DNA from: Apoderus coryli
Taxonomy: Eukaryota > Arthropoda > Insecta > Coleoptera > Attelabidae
NCBI GenBank assembly: GCA_911728435.2
Contig: OU452204.1
Span: 4,216,001 to 4,280,000 of the forward strand
DNA: 64,000 nt
Direction of reading: 5' to 3'
The notes beneath the pieces were generated by a model. The model made no database searches. It saw only the letters and a program-made list of their open reading frames with translations, and was not told where the DNA came from. Made by a program: the position numbers and the translations under genes. Shown in pieces: positions 36,673 to 48,557 of the stretch (its first letter is position 1; each line of letters starts with the position of its first letter).

Positions 36673-36776
36673 TAGAATAATAACTATAGATAAGAAGGGT
36701 CAGTAGACGTTAAAAACGGCATCGACTCGTCGCAATCCCAATCACATTTCTGGCCCGCTACTATATATACTATATC
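36673..36776. repeat. Dispersed repeat, inverted copy at 42851-42950
   Basis: AACTATAGATAAGAAGG, CACATTTCTGGCCCGCTACT and the TATATATAC stretch recur as reverse complement at 42851-42950. The transposon at 36781 is inserted in this repeat's TATA tract. Confidence 0.7.
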
Positions 36777-36780
36777 TATA

Positions 36781-38839
36781 CAGAGTGATTCATTATGGTT
36801 GCAACAAACGAAAACTGGAGATTCCTGAAAACAATTCAAGCATTTTTTGCCATTGAACCCATGTCCGCAAATGCATCGTTATCGAGATACAGGGTGTCCA
36901 AATTTAGTGGTCAAATTAACTTTTTTGTTCATTTCTCAAAAACGAGCTAACCGATTTTGACAAAATTTTACATGCATTTGAGGACAGATAACCTAAAATA
37001 TTATGAATTATTTTGGCTTTCATTAACTGTTCATTGGCGTAGGGGTCATTTGGATAAATTTTACACATAAATTAGTTAAACACAGCTTTGACAAGCTTCA
37101 TTATTTTAAATCATTACTTTTTAAAAAAGAGCAACTTATAAGCTACAAAAAAGTTAATTACTTCGATGTTGTGGTTTCTACCATTTTTATGGAAAGCGGT
37201 AAATTGCAAGTTAATGGTAGATTTAAATCAAAATAACGTTTACCAGAAATCAAAATGAAAAATCGAAGTTGCCGTGGAAAACGATTTAATAATAACAAAC
37301 TACTCAACAACAAATTTTAAGGCCTATCAGTACAATTAAAAATTTAACAATACAAAAACTAAACTCGAAATTAAAATAAGAAAATTAATAACAACTGTTC
37401 AAACTGCCCTCCAATGACAGTAATGCACATTCTACATCTTTCATCTAATGAATTTGTAGCTCTAATAAGGATATTATGATTGTTTCTTATTTTCCTAGCA
37501 GCTTCATGAACTATCTCCAGTAGTTGGTTTTCATTTAATATTGGTACACCTTAAACCAATTGTTTCATGTGCGCCCATGAAAAGAAGTCGAGCGGATTCA
37601 GATCTTGGAGGCCACTCAATGGAACCTCCCAAACCAATCCAATTGTTTCCAAACAATTGATTTAAAACTTCTGTTACTTGTTTACTACGGTGCGCAGGGG
37701 CTCCGTCATGTTGATACCACATGTTTTGAACAATTTCAGAGGTACATCCTCAATAAATTCGGGTAGGCGGTGGTTGTGTAGGAAAAGACTGTATTGATTT
37801 GAGTTTAAATGCCCATTAATTAAAAACAACGGCAATAATTTATTGTCCAACATGCCACCCCAAACATGATACTAAAACGTTCTTGAAAATTTCGCGGCCT
37901 AATAGCACGAGGGTTGTTTAAATACTATACATGTTCATTATGATTTGTATTTATGCCATCTCTAGTAAAAGTTGCTTCATCTGACTAGAGCACTTTCTCT
38001 AAAAATCTTTCATCTTCTTGATGCTTACCAAGAACCCAATTACTAAATAGTAGGCGCCTTTATTTATATTTAGACGATGCGGTCGTTTCTTAACTCTAGG
38101 TAAAATGCTCCCTATCGTTCTAAGCCTGTGAAATGTAGCCGTCCATGATTTGTGGTATCTAATTTGGTATTCTCGGGCCGCTGCTCTTGCATTTGCATTA
38201 CACAAACATATTCTTCAATTGAAACACTCATTTTAGTTTAGAAAAAAATATTCGCAATATTAAAAACAACTACGAAATAATAAAACAATTTTAACTAATT
38301 TAAATTTGTTTCTGTCAAAGTTTTTTTATTGTTGCGGCATTTGTTTTCCATGGCAATTTTGATTTTTCATTTGGTTTTCTGGAAAACGTTATTTTGATTT
38401 AAATCTACCATTAACTTGCCATTTATCTGTTTCCATAAAAATTGTAGAAATCCCGACATCGACGTAATTAACTTTTTTGTAGCTCATGAGTTGCTCTTTT
38501 TAAAAAAGTAATAATTTAAAATAATGAAGCTTGTTAAAGCTGTCTTTAATTAATTTATGTGTAATTGCTCCCTATATCTACGCCAATGAACAGTGAATGA
38601 AAGCCAAAATAATGCAGATTATTTTAGGTTATCGGTTTCCAAATGCATGTAAAATTTTGTCGAAATCGGTTAGCTAGTTTTTGAGAAATGAACAAGAAAG
38701 TTAATTTGACTACTAAATTTGGACACCCTGTATCTCGATAACGAAGCATTTGCGGACATGGGTTCAATGGCAAAAACTGCTTAAATTACTTTCAGCAATC
38801 TCTAGTTTTCGTTTGTTTCAACCATAATGAATCACCCTG
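36781..38839 (-). mobile_element. Tc1/mariner-type transposon with about 500-bp TIRs, dead
   Basis: Ends are CAGAGTGATTCATTATGG (36781) and CCATAATGAATCACCCTG (to 38839), flanked by TA. The inverted repeats run to about 37290 and from about 38335. A second CAGGGTGTCC lies about 105 bp inside each end (near 36891 and 38728). Total length is 2059 bp. Confidence 0.9.
37525..38225 (-). pseudogene. Transposase pseudogene of the 36781-38839 element
   Basis: The minus strand shows NANARAAAREYQIRYHKSWT and FHRLRTIGSILPRVKKRPHR (N-terminal DUF4817-type HTH, 37999-38205). Further on come MWYQHDGAPAHRSKQVTEVL and LFGNNWIGLGGSIEWPPRS (second catalytic Asp and downstream block, 37531-37722). The first Asp region is scrambled by stops. 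It is related to, but clearly diverged from, the 54102 gene. Confidence 0.8.
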
Positions 38840-39116
38840 TATATACTATATAAGATACTATACTATAACTATAAGCGGCGGCGAATTCGGCGAATTGCTC
38901 TTAAGACAGAGGTAACAAACGTGCCGACACGAGGTGAAGTGACTGTATATAAACTGTGACGATAGCGCCTAAACGCTTAAACCAATTGAGCTAAATTTCG
39001 ATATATGAGTTTAGGGGTGTCCACGGATGAACCCATCAGTTTTTGGTTGAAATCGCTTTGATAGTGGTGCACACAATCCCCACATTTTTAAATAGCAATA
39101 GAGATCGAGTGATAGA

Positions 39117-40577
39117 TATAATAATAATAATAAATGACTTTATTGTAATTATATATATAAATACAATAGGTGAAGTTGAAGCTTATTGCTTCCTAACTTA
39201 ACCACTTAAAAGTAATCGTCCATTGAAGAAAAAAAAAGACAGACAAAAGGAAACCTTACTTGAATAAATACAAATACAAAACATACCTTATTAAAACAAC
39301 AACCCCATTTAGAGGACTATCCAAATTTTAAATTAAGTCCAATACAAAATACAACCTGTTAAAATCAAAAATACAATAAAAAGCTTACTCTAACCCACCT
39401 TGTTAATTTACTTAACCCTAAACAGATACCAATTACATTACTGACTTTAACAATTTCAAATTAAAGAATGGACAATATGACGGAGTGCGGCTTTAAATCT
39501 ATGTCCTAATAGAAGCTTTACATCATTCGGCAGCTGATTATATACTGGTGCAATGTTATATGAAAATGACCGTTTGTACATAACCGATCGATGAGCAGGA
39601 GGCGTAATGGTTAATTTGTGTCTAATATTAATATCATGAGCTGTTCCTCTAAACTGAACTCTATCAAATAAATACCCAGGACATCTATTCAATAAAACTT
39701 TATTAAAAAGCGTTAAGGAGTGAAATGTTGTTGTTCGTTCATTTTAAGCCGTCCTATCTCTCGAGTTTTGGCGGTAATACCGCGCTCACGCCCCCGAATG
39801 CCTGATATAAGACGAACACACGAGTTTTGCATTAGTTGGATACGGCGTTGATCTACTGTTAATAAACAAGGTCCATACACCACGTCGCAGAAATTAAAGT
39901 GTGACAACACCAATGAATCGCACAAAAGTTTCTTCACCTGAGTTGTTATAAATTTTCGTTGGCCATAGATCAACTTTAAGCTAGCAAATCCCCTCTTGAC
40001 ACAACAACTAACATGCTTCTGAAATCTCAAACCAGTGTCACGTGTAACGCCTACATTCCTAGCCTCGTTCACGCAGTCAAGTCGCTAGTTTTCGATCCTA
40101 ATATCAAGCAAATCACGAATTTGCTGCTGTAATTGCGGCTTACTAAAAAGCAGCAGTTGTGACTTACCAGGATTAATATCTAAGCAGTGGGCACGCGAAG
40201 TCTTAACCAAGCTAGCCAAATCAGCATTAATATCACTGACAGCCTGGACGACGGAACTCGGACAAAATGACCTGTACATCTGCGTGTCATCCGCATATAA
40301 ATGGACTGAACAGTGCTCCAGCTTTGTGACAAGCTGTGACGTATACAATGCAAAGAAAATTGGTCCCAAAATGGATCCCTGCGGAACTCCCCCATTTGTT
40401 GAACAAACCTCGGAAATTTTTCCATTCAATACTACCGCCTGCCTTCGATCGCCCAAGAACCTCTCAATAAGACATCTAGCTGAATCACCAAAACCCAAGT
40501 AATTGAGAATCGCCAACATCAACCGGTGATCAAGACGATCGAATGCCTTGGAATAATCAAAGAGCACGAGGGCAAAT
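39117..40577 (-). mobile_element. LINE copy D with (AAT)n tail, 5'-truncated
   Basis: The tail of ATA/AAT repeats is at 39117-39133, followed by ATGACTTTATTG, the 3' end on the minus strand. The 5' end at about 40577 lies within the RT domain and joins a P-element-like coding sequence on the plus strand. Same family as copy A. Confidence 0.85.
39456..40577 (-). pseudogene. Reverse transcriptase remnant of LINE copy D, frameshifted
   Basis: Blocks: ALVLFDYSKAFDRLDHRLML, NGGVPQGSILGPIFFALYTS, LYADDTQMYRSF, LDINPGKSQLLLFS (40085-40577); NVGVTRDTGLRFQKHVSCCV and LIYGQRKFITTQVKKLL (39713-40072); and RGTAHDINIRHKLTITPPAH to the end (39456-39692). YADD is intact, but at least two frameshifts break the frame and the endonuclease is missing. 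Confidence 0.85.
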
Positions 40578-41261
40578 TAGGAATGCGTCTGGTAATGCCA
40601 GAAATCCTACGGCAATACAGTTTTGCAGATCTTTTAAAAAACTATTTTCCTTAAACTATTTAGATCAGTCAAACTGTACTGACGCGACCGAAATGTTGCT
40701 GGCAATTACACCAGAACTACAAGAAAGAAGTATAACTCTGTATAATATTCAATTTAAAAATAAGGAACAACTTATTTTAAAAATAAACACGTACGATTGT
40801 AGAAATCGCAAAACAGAGGAAGGCAATGCTTTGTCATATGTAGGTGGGTATCTTTTAAAAAAATGTTTAACGAAACACTCATGTGACACATGTACTAGCT
40901 ATTGTCAAACTTCGGCTAAAGAGGGACTAAATATTTTTATGAACTTAAAATCTTACCAGGGCAGTCAAGGTTTAGCTGGAGGCTTGAAGGTGGCTCCAAG
41001 AAATTTTCATTATTTAATATCGTTAGAAGATATTTTTGTGAATGTTGCATTCCAAAATGGTGTAGGAAAAAACTTGTTAAATTATTTTTCTAAGAGTACA
41101 GTCATCCATGCGACAACTTCCCAAAAGATTATCTGCTGAATTTGTATACGCGAGTTAGAACTTACTACACTCTTAAATTTGCAAACAGGAAAATAATATA
41201 TCAAAAAAAACAGAAAAGAACCACCAAAACTTACAATCTTAAAAAATCTGTAACATTTTAA
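40578..41261 (+). pseudogene. P-element/THAP-type transposase C-terminal remnant
   Basis: The plus-strand frame NARNPTAIQFCRSFKKLF, then NALSYVGGYLLKKCLTKHSC with DTCT, then GGLKVAPRNFHYLISLEDIF resembles the C-terminal half of P-superfamily transposases (NPTAIQFR..F, Y.AGYL..K, C..C). A frameshift near 41105 shifts into CDNFPKDYLLNLYTRVRTYY and TLKFANRK, ending at 41261. The upstream part is missing: the LINE joins exactly at 40577. No THAP zinc finger is present. The superfamily call rests on motif resemblance only. Confidence 0.55.
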
Positions 41262-41393
41262 TATGCTATTAATAAATTTTTATTGGCTGTACTTGTTTAT
41301 AAGTTTCTATCTACCGTTATAAAAGAAAATATTGCAAAATTGTTTTTTATTTATACCTGACATAACATTTTGACGTAGTACGTACTTTTAATA

Positions 41394-41544
41394 ATAATAA
41401 TAATAATAAACGTCTTTATTAGGCGAAGTCTAGCCCAATGGCCATTCACACTTTTGCCCTTCAAATACCTCAAAGCAAGAATAAATATCCTTTTATTTAA
41501 TAACGTGTTTATAAATAAAATTAAAACATATTTTGTATGCTATA
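41394..41544 (-). repeat. (AAT)n LINE tail with short 3' UTR fragment
   Basis: AAT repeats at 41392-41409 followed by ACGTCTTTATTAGGCGAAG, similar to 3' ends of the LINEs here. No coding part remains before the foldback element at 41545. Confidence 0.6.
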
Positions 41545-42633
41545 CAGGGTGTTAGTAAATAAGTGCGACAAACTTCAGGAGTTAATTCTGTATGAAAAAA
41601 TATTGACTGTTTCCTATATAAACACATGCCCGCAAATGCTTCGTTTTCTGAGATACGGGGTGTAAAAGTTTTTCTTAAAAACTGAAAAGGATTTATTGAT
41701 TGCTCTGAAACCGGTGGAGATATGCAAATGAAATTTAATGGGTTTTAAGAGGTATAGTTATTGCGCATTTTTTGACTTGCAATTAAGAATTAAGTTCATC
41801 AGTGGCGCGCATACGGGTACCTAGTAATCTCAATTTTTTTTAAAGAAAAAAAATGGTACGCCACTGGAATTTTTCAAATTAAAAATTATTTTGAAATTCT
41901 TCGTTCAACTTGTGATAAAAAATCTCTCTTGCTTTTTCATCGTAGGGGGCATTTGTGCAAAAAAATAAAACATCTCGCGGCGACACTACTAGCAAAGATT
42001 AATGTACATTAATTAATAATTAATTAATGTACATTAATCTTTGCTAGTAGGCGACTGTCAACATTCTGTTAAACTCGAATATATGAACGAAATGTCAAAT
42101 TAGCGTTTCTTTATTATTAGTGTTATTTTTCCTTATTGTTTTGGTTTAATGTTTATTGTATCAGATAGTTCTTGATAATGTATTAAAGAAATGAAAAATA
42201 TGGGTAAGATGTTTTATTTTTTTGCACAAGAACGATGCCCCCTACGATAAAAAGGCAAATGAGGTTTTTTATCACAAATTGAACGAGGAATTGCAAAATG
42301 ATTTTTAATTTGAAAAATTCCGGTGGCGTACCATTTTTATCTTTAAAAAAATTGAGATCATTACCCGTATGCGCGCCAATGATGAACATAAAATTCTTAA
42401 TTACATGCCAAAAAATGCGCAATAACTACCTCTTAAAACCCACTAAATTTCATTTGCATATCTCCACCGGTTTCAGAGCAATCAATAAATCTGCAGTTTT
42501 TAAGAAAAACTTTAACACCCCGTATCTCAGAGAACAAAGCATTTGCGGGCATGTGTTTATATAGCAAACTGTCATTATTTTTTCATGGAGAATTATCTCC
42601 TGGAGTTTGTCGCACTTATTTACTAACACCCTG
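41545..42633. mobile_element. Foldback DNA element 1 (1089 bp, CAGGGTGTTAG ends)
   Basis: Ends CAGGGTGTTAGTAAATAAGT and its complement are flanked by TA. The arms (41545 to about 41975 and 42205-42633) are inverted copies. The centre holds a separate small palindrome (41990-42050, GCTAGTAG/CTACTAGC). A GGGGTGT variant of the terminal motif lies about 110 bp in. No transposase is encoded, so it depends on another element's enzyme. Confidence 0.9.
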
Positions 42634-43689
42634 TATATAAATTAAAATCATTAACATCCTCAAGAAGAAAAGCCACCCTATATAAAATGTATGTAAAACA
42701 TTTGGGGTTATTTGTATTTGGCTCACCGCGTGCAGTGCAAAATAGGTGCAGCTGCAATGATTTACAACGGGTCGCAAAATGAAATGTTCAAAGGAGTGAC
42801 GCTTCTAGTTCGTATAGATCTATATTCGGTGGTTATAGTATAGTACGTATATATAGTAGCGGGCTAGAAATGTGCCTGGGAACCGTTCTCAGCGTCTACT
42901 GAACCTTCTTATCTATAGTTAATATTCGATGTCCTAACTAATCGATGCCATTAAATAGATTAAAATTTTATTACTGTTTGAAGTAAGTAGGTAACCTATA
43001 TAAATATTACCATTTTTATTATAGGGCCCACCCAAGTTACGTTTTTCTAGGTATCATGTGACAAAAATGAAAGTTCTGATAAAAACGTGTACCTAGCGGC
43101 CTCTAGGTGTATTGTGTTAAATTACCTGAACACCACTCGTTCAGTTTCAGTAAGTAGGAATCGACATAGTTCTAAATTGCCACCACATTCGTTTGTTACC
43201 ATGGTAACGATTCACATAAACACCACTGTCAAGGCGTGGCGCGGTAAAATTATTCTGTGTAGCCGCAGTTGCCAGTACTAGAATGGAAATTGTTATTGCC
43301 AATAATACGCAGTATAAGAAAACTAAAATACTAAAAAAAATGCTGATATTTATTGGTTTAACTATTGAAGCGTTGAGTGATACCTATTAGAAGACGTTTG
43401 TTTAGATTTAGAACTCACTTTGAAACCTTTAAAACTTAATTATTGTGACAATCTAATTCACAAAACAAATGTATCTAAGGAATAGTCAATTGTCGGACTA
43501 CCTATAAGTTAAAGGTGCTTCATTAAAATTTCAATTGTTGTTTATTAGTAGCCATACCTTGAAGCAATTAACCAATAGTGGATTTTTTGTGATGAGCATT
43601 AAGTGTTAGAAAACATTTTTTTTATTCCCAATTTCACGGCAGACCTGTAGATTGTTTGTGAAAAATCTACGTGTTGTTGTGCCCCTGAT
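42634..43689. other. Non-coding; includes dispersed repeat 42851-42950
   Basis: 42851-42950 is the inverted partner of 36673-36776. Nothing else recognised. Confidence 0.5.
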
Positions 43690-44375
43690 TCCAACAATCT
43701 TGTTCCCACCAGTAGCCTGTGGAGATCAGTTATGTGTTTCTGGTGTCAGTATGTACTGGCGCAATAAGCTCATACCCAAACATAGCGTGTCGCTTTTGCT
43801 GTAACTGCTGAACCATACTTTGCGTTTTAGCTGGAGCGTTTTAACGGGTCCTGTTTGGCGGTCACGACGCAGCAACAGGATGCGCCAGCAACATGCTGCC
43901 GAAAAAACAGGACGGCCGGCGACCGGAAAGCATCATTAATATGTGTTAATGAACAAACCGCAAAAATTTACTTTTAGATATTCAAATATTCTCATCAAAT
44001 GAAGAAAATATTTTACCCTTTTCGCGCTCTCAGTGGATACACCCAATATCTTCTACTCACTGGTTTATTGAGTAAACCAGCAGCTTACAAAACTCAAACA
44101 ATGTCCAGACTTGAAAATTTTGATATGTCGACCTACGCCTAGAACAAGACTGAACACTGGTTCCTGATGCTGCGTTCTGGCGGGAGATATTTAGCCGATC
44201 AGCTTTCATCCTGCCAAACAGGACCCGTTAAAGCGCTCCCACTAAAACGCAATGTATTGGCGAGCACTAAGGATACACATTCACATAATATGTGATGTAA
44301 TCACATGTTTAGCTATTTCAACTGCCACGTTATTCAATCTACATCGCAGGTGCATGTTATACAGCTCCATTTTAA
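43690..44375 (-). pseudogene. LINE RNase H tail fragment split by a MITE
   Basis: The two flanks (43690-43818 and 44253-44375) match the LINE tail at 8640-9057. The 44290-44375 side reads KMELYNMHLRCRLNNVAVEI (compare KKMDLYNEDLQCRLSNGAG), and the other side matches the region beyond the C-terminal stop. The copy is full of stops and is interrupted by the element at 43820-44252. Confidence 0.65.
43820..44252. mobile_element. MITE with 40-bp terminal inverted repeats
   Basis: The left end TTGCGTTTTAGCTGGAGCG and right end CGCTCCCACTAAAACGCAA continue into ACGGGTCCTGTTTGGC and its complement: 40 bp with three mismatches. The interior (433 bp in total) has no coding capacity. A target duplication was not clear, so the superfamily is undetermined. 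Confidence 0.8.
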
Positions 44376-45496
44376 TTTATTTTATTTAGGTATGTGTTTT
44401 ATTACAATGTGTGATAGTCCAACTAGCAATACCTATGTATCCTCTGGACTATAGTACCAATATATTATGTCGTCAGTATATTTTTTTAACTAAAATAAAT
44501 GAGACTAGCTATTTATTGTCACTATTTAAAATTGGCTGTCGTTTTAATTGGTAAGTTAGGTCCTGTATATCACTGTATTACAGAACAATCGTCAAGGCAT
44601 ATGTGTAAGCAAGACCAATGCAAGTAATTTTCGTAGCAAAGCATTAAAATTATCACACTAATATTATATAATAATTTTTTTATCATATGTGTACGAACAA
44701 TCATTTACAATATAAAATATGCAATAGTTGCAATTCTTCAACATGATGATGATGTACTAGCTTTATGAATAACAACTGTTGATGATCATTTATGGAATGG
44801 GGTTGACAACTTTATAAATCAACGTGACAACGGTGTGGAAACTAAGTTGTTGCGCTCATCTCATTTGTGTACATACACTACCAGTTTGTCGTAGGCTATC
44901 GTTTATTGTCCGTTCTCGTTTATCGTTTTAAAGCGCACGTCAAAGTAAAGGCCTAGAATTACGCATAACCTTAAACTAAAAATACCATCAACAACCTAAA
45001 TATGGTATTAATTTATATAAAATAAAAACATTTTTTACATGTGTTTAGAATAATAATACTAGTTTTCTTACTAGGAGGATGTTGTATTAGTGAGTGATCT
45101 AACGAGTAAAATATTAATAGTTAAATTGATTGGTGTCAGTAATAAGTGGGATTTTATTTCTCGGCTGTCAATAAAAAATATAGTCAAAAACGTAAAACAA
45201 AAGGGAACATAATAAATAGGGTGAGCATTTTAATACGTTTCACGTTGCTATTTTTTGTTATTTAGGGTTGTTCTAATCGATATTATTTATGACTGATTTA
45301 TACTATCGAAAAAAAAAATTCGTAAACAAATATTTAAGTATGCGGTATTGTTCAAAACTTTTTTTTATAATTATTAATTAATTATTTCCTCGACAAAAAA
45401 CTTTATTACTATGTTGTTGTTCGTAGAGAGTTTAATACGTAGAATTAATCTAGGTATACCTATGGGACAAAAAGTGTTCCTACATAAGTACCTATA
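44376..45496. other. No recognised feature
   Basis: AT-rich, no repeats or genes identified. Confidence 0.4.
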
Positions 45497-45837
45497 CAGG
45501 GTGTCCTATGGTGACGACCCATTAGAATATTTCAGAGACTAACCTTATATATTATTACATTTTTGGATTCTACGTAAGATTCTAGACATCATGTCTTATA
45601 CTTAAGTTCTGTCGATTTTGACGTATAAGTATCAAGACTTTTGCCAAAATTGGCATTTTAGGGCTAAATAATACTTAATCACAATTTTGTAATATTTAAT
45701 TTAATTAGACAATAGTCAACGGTCTTGCAGAAAAATTGTACATTGCCGATATTTCGAAAACTACATACTTATATGCATTTTCGTACTCGACAACCTATTA
45801 CAAAATTGCCTTCACCAGCCTGTATGAATAAATCTGA

Positions 45838-47255
45838 AAATATTATTATTATTATTAGTCGTAAAACAGTAAACGGTAAAACCGATGAAACTGTTGCTCA
45901 GTTCCTAATTTGAGGTTTTTGAAATATTGATGTCATCCTCACTAATCTTCTATAGCGAGTAGTGGACCAACTGATCGCCATGGTCCTCCATGAAATTGTC
46001 CAGCCTGTTCTTAAAGCTGTCAACCGTTTGCGCCATTATCACCTCTTCAGGTAATGAATTCCATGCGTATACAACTCTGTTTGTTATAAAATTCTTCCGA
46101 GGAAGTCTAGCACATCTCTCCTTGTCAAGTTTCTTACTATTGCCACGCAGATTAGGATTTCTAGTAGGATGAAATACATTGAGATTCACCGAGTAGTAGC
46201 CACTAAGTATCTTGTATGTTTGAATTAGATCGCCTCGTTCTCGTCGATCATAAAGACATGTCAAATTTAAAAGCCTCAATCGCTCCTCATATGGTATATG
46301 GCTAAGTGCATGAGGTAGCTTAGTGAATCTCCTCTGAACCCTTTCCAATGCCTCTATGTCCTTAATGAAGTAGGGGGACCAAACGCTGTTGGCATATTCC
46401 AATAGTGGTCTGACATACAATTTATACAATTGCAATATTAGAGAGTTTGATCTCGATTTGAAAGCCTTTTGTATCAGATACCACAGTCTATTAGCTTTCT
46501 TCACTGTGGCGGAAATATGGGCCTCCCACTTCAAATCCGCTGTTACTATGACACCAAGATCCTTCTGCTGATTTACAGATTTAACGGCATTTCCATTGAT
46601 GAAATATGGAGTCCTGGGATTATTAGCTCCGATGTGTAGTACCTGGCACTTCTCCAAATTCAAGTTCATCAACCAAACCGCCGACCAGGACACTACCCCA
46701 TCAATGTCGATCTGGAACTCATTTTTGTCTCGCAGTGAGTTACAAAACAATTTGGTGTCATCAGCAAAGAAGCTCATGTTTGACGTGATGGTTTTTGTTA
46801 AGTCTGATATATATGCCAGAAAAAGCAATGGCCCCAGTACAGACCCCTGCGGGACACCACTCAAGACCGGCAATTTAGCGGATAATGCACCATTCGCTCT
46901 AACCTGGAAAATTCTTTTTGTAAGAAACATCTCAATCCATCTCAGGAGTGCCCCCCGCACGCCGTAATGCTCCAATTTCAGCAACAAACGAGCAAATGGC
47001 ACTCTGTCGAATGCTTTCTCAAAATCCAGATACAACACATCCGTAGGCTGACCAACATCATTATGGCTCGTCCACACATTGAGGCACTCCAGAAGATTCG
47101 ACTCCACCGACCTCTTGGGCATAAACCCATGTTGTTCATTGGGAATAATATTTGATTCAACTAGAAATGAAGTCATATTTCTGGTAATGACTTTCTCCAT
47201 GCATTTACAAGTGCGCAGGTCAAACTAATAGGTCAATAATTTTCTGCAGCGAACT
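45838..47255 (-). mobile_element. LINE copy E (CR1-like), 5'-truncated
   Basis: Inserted in foldback element 2. The tail of ATT repeats is at 45838-45856; the 5' truncation is near 47255, just upstream of an NYxPISLTC block where the Arg is a stop. Distinct from the YADD-type LINEs above. Confidence 0.85.
45950..47200 (-). CDS. CR1-like reverse transcriptase, 416 codons, uninterrupted but N-terminally truncated
   Basis: RT blocks: NEQHGFMPKRSVESNLLECL, VLYLDFEKAFDRVPFARLLL, SGVPQGSVLGPLLFLAYISD, FADDTKLF (FADD at residues 145-148), LNLEKCQVLHIG and QKDLGVIVTADLKWEAHI, then the C-terminal YVRPLLEYANSVWSPY...RVQRRFTK and NSLPEEVIMAQTVDSFKNRL regions, typical of CR1-group LINEs. The first Met follows a frameshifted and stop-containing NYxPISL block, so the endonuclease and first RT motif are lost. 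All catalytic residues downstream are present. Confidence 0.85.
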   Translation of the reverse strand: MEKVITRNMTSFLVESNIIPNEQHGFMPKRSVESNLLECLNVWTSHNDVGQPTDVLYLDFEKAFDRVPFARLLLKLEHYGVRGALLRWIEMFLTKRIFQVRANGALSAKLPVLSGVPQGSVLGPLLFLAYISDLTKTITSNMSFFADDTKLFCNSLRDKNEFQIDIDGVVSWSAVWLMNLNLEKCQVLHIGANNPRTPYFINGNAVKSVNQQKDLGVIVTADLKWEAHISATVKKANRLWYLIQKAFKSRSNSLILQLYKLYVRPLLEYANSVWSPYFIKDIEALERVQRRFTKLPHALSHIPYEERLRLLNLTCLYDRRERGDLIQTYKILSGYYSVNLNVFHPTRNPNLRGNSKKLDKERCARLPRKNFITNRVVYAWNSLPEEVIMAQTVDSFKNRLDNFMEDHGDQLVHYSL

Positions 47256-47656
47256 TGTCACCCTTTTATAAATTTTTTAAATATCTTATGGAGTCGGAAA
47301 AACGAGACCTTAATTTGTAAGAAATCGCGTGCAAAATAATTAACAAAGACTTATGAGAAAAAATGTGATTATTATTTAGCCGTAAAACGTCAAATTTTCC
47401 ATAAATCTTGATATACGTCAAAAACAGCTGAACTTAAGCATAGGACATGACAAATGAAATGTGTCTAGAATCTCACGTAGAATCCAAAAATGTAATAATA
47501 TATAGGGTATGCTATTTAAAATAACAAAGTCGCCATCAACTTATGTAATTGCTATTACGTGATTTGAGTAGACAATATGGGACTATACAGATACCGAAAT
47601 TCAATTCAAGTTATTCTCTGAAATATTCTAATGGGTCGTCACCATAGGACACCCTG

Positions 47657-48557
47657 TATACATAATATGTATTATTTATGTAGCCTAGACATTACCGATA
47701 CTTTATAAGTCAGTTTAATGCCTTCTAAAGTGATTTGTCGCCCTAAGGCGGGAAATAATGACAGCTGGCCTGTGCCAGACAGTTTGAAACTTGCTAATAA
47801 AATTAATCTATATTTATGGCGCGGGCACGATATATTCTTTTATTTGGAACTACCTAGGTATATATAAGCAACCTGGACATTTTGGCGACCCTTAACCGAG
47901 CCCTTAACTGTTTATTAGAGTGTGTCACTTTTGTGAGTTTTAGTTTCACACCGGTTGCTGCCTTGAAACGGAAAATATGATTTTTGAAAAAAGTGATTCA
48001 TCGTTTAGATCTATTTCATTTTTTAATAGGAGAATATCTGCAACAATTCACAATGCGTTTAAAAACGTTGTAATCGTTTTAGAAATCTGAGCCATATAAT
48101 TATGACCAACTGACTGAGCAGAGCAAATTTCTATAAAGCAATTCCTTTAGTGCGTCGTTTACAAATAATTAATATTCTCAGACAATTCACTAAAATAAAC
48201 AGTAAGAACGTTTCTGATGCTGCCTTGTTATACCGACCCCTACTCTTCTACGGTATCAGATTATAGTTATTAATGAGGTCAATCCAATCTATCAAACTTC
48301 CGGTTATACCAGAAGTTGATATCAACTTGCTATTGCAAATGGGACGTAATTATGTTTTTGGATTCCTCATCTGTTTTGGAATTTTGAATTCTTTTGGCCA
48401 AAACAGGTCTCAGGATAAAAATATTCATCATTTTGTCACCTGAATTGATAGACCCGTGATATTTTGATGCTAGTTGAAGAATATCTTAGAAAAATCAATT
48501 ATCTTGACAAATTGACCCATAAGGTTTCAGAATGGTCGCGAACTACTGCAGTGTGCT
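47657..48557. other. No recognised feature
   Basis: Mixed AT-rich sequence; no family similarity seen. Confidence 0.4.

Larger units (their letters stand above)
45497..47656. mobile_element. Foldback DNA element 2 (CAGGGTGTCCTATGG ends), split by a LINE
   Basis: Terminal CAGGGTGTCCTATGGTGACG at 45497 and its complement ending at 47656, flanked by TA. The arms match for about 200 bp, but the right arm has an extra segment of about 110 bp (47510-47620). The middle is occupied by a LINE (45838-47255). Without the LINE the element would be about 0.75 kb. No transposase. Confidence 0.85.

Noticed and set aside
42298..42564. Reading frames in foldback element 1
   Set aside because: They lie in the inverted arms and have no similarity to a transposase.
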